A DNA stretch of 9,720 nt. It comes from Zoogloeaceae bacterium (GTDB lineage Bacteria > Pseudomonadota > Gammaproteobacteria > Burkholderiales > Rhodocyclaceae). Location of the stretch: positions 1 through 9,720 of the forward strand of contig JAISPO010000089.1 of the NCBI GenBank assembly GCA_031274855.1. Direction: 5' to 3'. A model generated the notes under the pieces. That model had not been told where the DNA came from and searched no databases. It saw only the letters and a list, made by a program, of their open reading frames with translations. Below, one piece after another: positions 5,134 through 9,720 of this stretch (position 1 is the first letter of the stretch; each line of letters starts with the position of its first letter). The translations under genes were made by a program, and so were the position numbers.

Positions 5134-6130
5134 GCCGTGCCGAGGCAATTCATGGCAGACGGATATGGCGCTCGCCGACGGCGTGCGTGCCGGTAATCGC
5201 CGCGCGTTGGCCAAGGCAATTACGCTGATCGAGTCGGTCAAGCCGGAGCATCAGGCGCGGGCGGCGGCTTTGCTGGATCATCTGTTGCCCTATTCGGGCA
5301 ATTCGATTCGCCTCGGCATTACGGGCGTGCCCGGCGCGGGCAAGTCGACTTTCATCGAGGCGCTCGGCCTCGACTTGATCGGACGCGGGCAGCGCGTTGC
5401 CGTGCTGGCGGTTGATCCTTCCTCGTCGGTGACGGGCGGCTCGATTCTCGGCGACAAAACGCGCATGGAGCAGCTCTCGCAGGATGAGCGCGCTTTCATC
5501 CGGCCATCACCGTCTGCCGGAGCCTTGGGCGGCGTCACGGACAGAACGCGCGAAGCCATGCTGTTATGCGAGGCCGCCGGTTTCGACACCATCATTGTTG
5601 AAACTGTCGGCGTCGGACAAAGTGAAACGGCCGTGGCCGGCATGACCGACTGCTTCGTCTTGCTGCAACTGCCCAATGCGGGCGATGACTTGCAGGCCAT
5701 CAAGAAAGGCGTGGTCGAGCTGGCCGATATTGTCATCTTTAACAAGGCCGATCTTGATTCGGTCGCCGCCGAGCGTGCCGCCGCGCAGATGCGCAGCGCA
5801 TTGGCGCTGCTGTCCCCGGCTTCGCCCGATTGGCGTCCGCCGGTGTTGACGGCAAGCGCCGCCAAGCGCATCGCCGTCACCGATTTTTGGGCGACAGTGG
5901 AGCAATATCGCGCTACCATGAACAAAACGGGCGAATGGGATGCCCGCCGCCGCCGTCAGGCCCATGCCTGGATGTGGCAATTGATCGATTCCGGTTTGCG
6001 TCAGCGTTTTCGCACGCATCCCGGAGTCGCTGCCGCCCTGCCGGAGTTGAGTCTGGCGATTGATGCCGGAACCACGACGCCAGCCGGCGCGGCCCAGCGT
6101 TTATTGAGTTTGTTGAATCGATATTTTTGA
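5111..6130 (+). CDS. meaB: MeaB/ArgK-type GTPase, methylmalonyl-CoA mutase chaperone
   Basis: A G3E-family P-loop GTPase of up to 339 residues. MeaB binds methylmalonyl-CoA mutase, gates adenosylcobalamin loading by GTP hydrolysis and protects the enzyme from inactivation. In this numbering the G motifs are: P-loop GVPGAGKS (72-79), VDPSS (101-105), GDKTRM (114-119), the G3/Walker B region ETVGVGQSE (164-172) and the guanine-specificity motif NKAD (211-214). The C-terminal helices form the dimerisation region. It follows the toxin gene with a 23-bp overlap. The start is uncertain. ATG 5111 has GAGG directly against it, too close to serve as a ribosome site. TTG 5126 has GGAG 9 nt upstream. 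ATG 5165 would give 321 residues, closest to where homologues align, but has only a weak upstream site. Residues 1-18 (ECSKLNEPCRGNSWQTD) look like linker sequence, not family sequence. Older names are argK and ygfD. Confidence 0.93.
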   Translation: MECSKLNEPCRGNSWQTDMALADGVRAGNRRALAKAITLIESVKPEHQARAAALLDHLLPYSGNSIRLGITGVPGAGKSTFIEALGLDLIGRGQRVAVLAVDPSSSVTGGSILGDKTRMEQLSQDERAFIRPSPSAGALGGVTDRTREAMLLCEAAGFDTIIVETVGVGQSETAVAGMTDCFVLLQLPNAGDDLQAIKKGVVELADIVIFNKADLDSVAAERAAAQMRSALALLSPASPDWRPPVLTASAAKRIAVTDFWATVEQYRATMNKTGEWDARRRRQAHAWMWQLIDSGLRQRFRTHPGVAAALPELSLAIDAGTTTPAGAAQRLLSLLNRYF

Positions 6131-6147
6131 GCAGTATTTTTGAGGAG
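6122..6147 (+). repeat. 13-bp tandem duplication at the meaB-pccB junction
   Basis: TATTTTTGAGCAG (6122-6134) is followed at once by TATTTTTGAGGAG (6135-6147), identical at 12 of 13 positions. The first copy carries the meaB stop codon (TGA 6128-6130). The second copy ends in the Shine-Dalgarno sequence of pccB. It looks like a local slippage duplication. Confidence 0.8.
6143..6147 (+). promoter_or_regulatory. Ribosome binding site that decides the pccB start
   Basis: AGGAG lies 6 nt before GTG 6154, ideal spacing. The alternative upstream TTG at 6127 overlaps the meaB stop, has no ribosome site, and adds nine residues (LSSIFEEKD) that only translate this leader. Confidence 0.8.
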
Positions 6148-6153
6148 AAGGAC

Positions 6154-7686
<1,533 letters not shown>

Positions 7687-7692
7687 GCGACG

Positions 7693-7697
7693 GGAGG
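7693..7697 (+). promoter_or_regulatory. Strong ribosome binding site of pccA
   Basis: GGAGG, within GGGAGGA, lies 8 nt before ATG 7706 and entirely within the 19-bp gap after the pccB stop. It is the strongest Shine-Dalgarno match in the operon. Confidence 0.8.
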
Positions 7698-7705
7698 AAT
7701 AAAAC

Positions 7706-9720
7706 ATGTTCAAGAAAATTCTGATTGCCAATCGCGGAGAGATTGCCTGCCGCGTCATCAAAACTGCCCGCAAGATGGGCATTAAAACCGTTGCCGTTTA
7801 TTCCGAAGCGGACAAGGATGCGCTGCATGTCGAACTGGCCGATGAGGCCGTTTGCATCGGCCCGCCGCCGTCCAAGGAGTCTTATCTGCGCGGCGACAAA
7901 ATCATTGAAGCCTGCAAGCAAACCGGCGCGGAAGCGGTGCATCCGGGTTACGGTTTCCTGTCCGAAAACGAGGAGTTTTCGCGCACGCTGGAAGAAGCCG
8001 GCATTGTCTTCATCGGCCCCAAGCATTATTCGGTCGCGGCGATGGGCGACAAAATCGCTTCCAAAAAGCTGGCGCAGGCCGCCAAGGTCAACATCATTCC
8101 GGGCTACAACGATCCGATCGACACGCCTGAGCGGGCGGTAAAAATCGCTCAGGGCATCGGCTATCCGGTGATGATCAAAGCCTCGGCGGGCGGCGGCGGC
8201 AAGGGCTTGCGCGTCGCATTCAACGACCAGGAATGCCACGAAGGTTTCTCGTCATGCAAGACGGAAGCGAAAAACGCGTTCGGCGATGATCGCATTTTCA
8301 TGGAGAAGTATGTCGAAGAGCCGCGCCACATCGAAATTCAGGTGCTCGGCGACGCGCATGGCAACTGCGTCTATCTGCATGAGCGCGAGTGTTCGATTCA
8401 GCGCCGTCATCAGAAAGTCATCGAAGAAGCGCCCAGTCCCTTCCTCGACGGGCAAACCAGAAAAGCCATGGGCGAGCAGGCTGTCGCGCTGGCCAAGGCT
8501 GTCAAATACCAGTCCGCCGGCACTGTCGAGTTCGTCGTCGGCGGCAAGGACAAGCAGTTCTACTTTCTGGAAATGAACACCCGCTTGCAGGTCGAGCATC
8601 CGGTGACCGAATGCATCACCGGCCTTGATCTGGTCGAGTTGATGATCCGCGTCGCCGCCGGCGAAAAGCTGCCGTTCGCGCAACAGGACATCAAGCTCAA
8701 CGGCTGGGCGATGGAATGCCGCATCAACGCCGAAGACCCGTTCCGCAACTTCCTGCCGTCGACCGGACGTCTGGTCAAGTTTGCCCCGCCCGCGACCACG
8801 CTGGAAGCGGCGGTGCCCACGGCGGCCGGCGGCGGCGTGCGCGTCGACACGGGGGTCTATGAAGGCGGCGAAATCTCGATGTACTACGACTCGATGATCG
8901 CCAAGCTGATCGTGCATGGCGTCAATCGCGCGCAAGCAATCAAGCGGATGCGCGACGCGCTCAACGGCTTCGTGATCCGCGGCGTTGCCAGCAACATCGC
9001 CTTCCAGTCGGCCCTGATGAAGAACCCGCGCTTCGTTGGCGGCAACTTCAACACCGGCCTGATCGGCGAGGAATATCCCAAGGGCTTCAACGCCAGCGAC
9101 GTGGTGCACGACGCGCCCGCGATGCTGGTCTGTGTCGCGGCGGCAATTCATCGTCAATACCTGACGCGCAACGCCGCCATCAGCGGCCAGATGCCGGGCC
9201 ACGAGTATATGCCGGGTGAAGATTTCGTCGTGCTGCTCGGCGCTGAGCAACATGCCGTCAAAGTGCGCGACGCAGCCGGCGGCTGGGACATAAGCTTTGC
9301 CGGCAAGCAGCATGAAGTGCGCTCCGACTGGCAATTCGGCGAGTACCTGTATCAAGGCACGCTTGATGGCGAGTCCTTCTGCATGCAGGTCGAGCGCCAC
9401 GGCCTGCGCTACCGGCTGTTCCACTGGGGCACGCAGGCCGACGTGATGGTCGAAGCCGCGCGCATCGCCGAACTGCACGCGCTGATGCCTCACAAGGCTC
9501 CGCCCGACATGTCGAGGTTCCTCCTCTCGCCCATGCCCGGCCTGCTGACGCAGATTGCCGTTCAAGTCGGGCAGGAGGTCAAGGCCGGTGAAGTCCTCGC
9601 CAGAATCGAAGCCATGAAAATGGAAAACGTCCTCAAAGCCGAACGCGACTGCACTGTCGAAAAACTGCTCGCCAGCGCCGGTGAATCCCTCACAGTGGAT
9701 CAACCGATTATCGCGTTCAA
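7706..9720 (+). CDS. pccA: Propionyl-CoA carboxylase, alpha (biotin carboxylase/BCCP) subunit, 3' end cut by window
   Basis: The frame is open from ATG 7706 to the window edge: 671 full codons plus two bases. The protein carboxylates its own biotin with ATP and bicarbonate and passes the carboxyl group to PccB. The N-terminus MFKKILIANRGEIACRVI is the standard biotin carboxylase start. The ATP-grasp loop GGGGKG is at 162-167, and the catalytic EMNTRLQVEHPVTE at 289-302 (R293). The biotin carboxylase part ends near residue 445. A linker/BT domain (roughly 480-580), which docks PccB in PCC-type enzymes, is followed by the biotinyl domain (about 600-671) with EAMKMEN and biotin-accepting K638. 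The biotinyl Lys usually lies about 34-35 residues from the C-terminus, so only one or two codons and the stop are probably missing. The BT domain and the adjoining pccB favour propionyl-CoA carboxylase over acetyl- or methylcrotonyl-CoA carboxylase. Confidence 0.96.
   Translation, partial: MFKKILIANRGEIACRVIKTARKMGIKTVAVYSEADKDALHVELADEAVCIGPPPSKESYLRGDKIIEACKQTGAEAVHPGYGFLSENEEFSRTLEEAGIVFIGPKHYSVAAMGDKIASKKLAQAAKVNIIPGYNDPIDTPERAVKIAQGIGYPVMIKASAGGGGKGLRVAFNDQECHEGFSSCKTEAKNAFGDDRIFMEKYVEEPRHIEIQVLGDAHGNCVYLHERECSIQRRHQKVIEEAPSPFLDGQTRKAMGEQAVALAKAVKYQSAGTVEFVVGGKDKQFYFLEMNTRLQVEHPVTECITGLDLVELMIRVAAGEKLPFAQQDIKLNGWAMECRINAEDPFRNFLPSTGRLVKFAPPATTLEAAVPTAAGGGVRVDTGVYEGGEISMYYDSMIAKLIVHGVNRAQAIKRMRDALNGFVIRGVASNIAFQSALMKNPRFVGGNFNTGLIGEEYPKGFNASDVVHDAPAMLVCVAAAIHRQYLTRNAAISGQMPGHEYMPGEDFVVLLGAEQHAVKVRDAAGGWDISFAGKQHEVRSDWQFGEYLYQGTLDGESFCMQVERHGLRYRLFHWGTQADVMVEAARIAELHALMPHKAPPDMSRFLLSPMPGLLTQIAVQVGQEVKAGEVLARIEAMKMENVLKAERDCTVEKLLASAGESLTVDQPIIAF

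Noticed and set aside
5130..5165. ATG 5130 overlapping the toxin stop (ATGA) as a gene start
   Set aside because: It is in a different frame from meaB and reads MSRAEAIHGRRIW, with no family match. I could not show that a frameshift links it to meaB.
6127..6153. TTG 6127 as the pccB start
   Set aside because: There is no ribosome site before it and it overlaps the meaB stop. GTG 6154 has an ideal AGGAG and gives the family's usual N-terminus.
8252..9703. Long minus-strand open frame (483 codons) opposite pccA
   Set aside because: Same cause: antisense shadow of the pccA frame, without family resemblance and with no ribosome site or spacing consistent with a gene.

Overview
The window is GC-rich (about 60-65% by eye), densely packed bacterial chromosome. 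It carries most of a methylmalonyl-CoA pathway locus for propionyl-CoA use. The gene set (single-chain B12 mutase, MeaB, PccB, PccA, divergent FCD-type GntR regulator), the codon usage and the protein sequences suggest a Gram-negative proteobacterium. My best guess is a betaproteobacterium of the Rhodocyclales type, but this is inference and no marker gene here proves it.

Layout. Positions 1-171 hold the 3' end of a plus-strand gene I do not recognise. Its tail overlaps the end of a minus-strand gene group by 15 bp. Read from 2312 down to 157, that group is a GntR/FCD regulator (2312-1629), an enoyl-CoA hydratase/isomerase-family protein (1609-833) and a HAD-superfamily nucleotidase-like phosphatase (831-157). 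An 81-bp divergent intergenic region (2313-2393) separates the regulator from the plus-strand operon. It contains the regulator's likely promoter, two short abutting palindromes that look like operator sequence, and a small hairpin against the ribosome binding site of the mutase gene.

Plus-strand operon. The order is methylmalonyl-CoA mutase (2394-4559), a DUF433 antitoxin-like gene (4574-4804), a DUF5615 PIN-like toxin gene (4801-5133), meaB (5111-6130), pccB (GTG start at 6154, to 7686) and pccA (7706 to the window edge, lacking only its last codon or two). Gaps are 14, -4, -23, 23 and 19 bp, so the six genes are very likely one transcript. PccA and PccB carboxylate propionyl-CoA to (S)-methylmalonyl-CoA. 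After epimerisation (no epimerase gene in this window), the mutase makes succinyl-CoA, and MeaB loads and protects the mutase's adenosylcobalamin.

The most unusual thing here is the complete, apparently intact DUF433-DUF5615 toxin-antitoxin-like pair between the mutase gene and the gene for its own G-protein chaperone. It is joined to both by tight spacing or overlap and is visibly less GC-rich in its distal part. I see no tRNA, rRNA, CRISPR array, insertion sequence or convincing rho-independent terminator. No stretch over 300 bp is without a gene.
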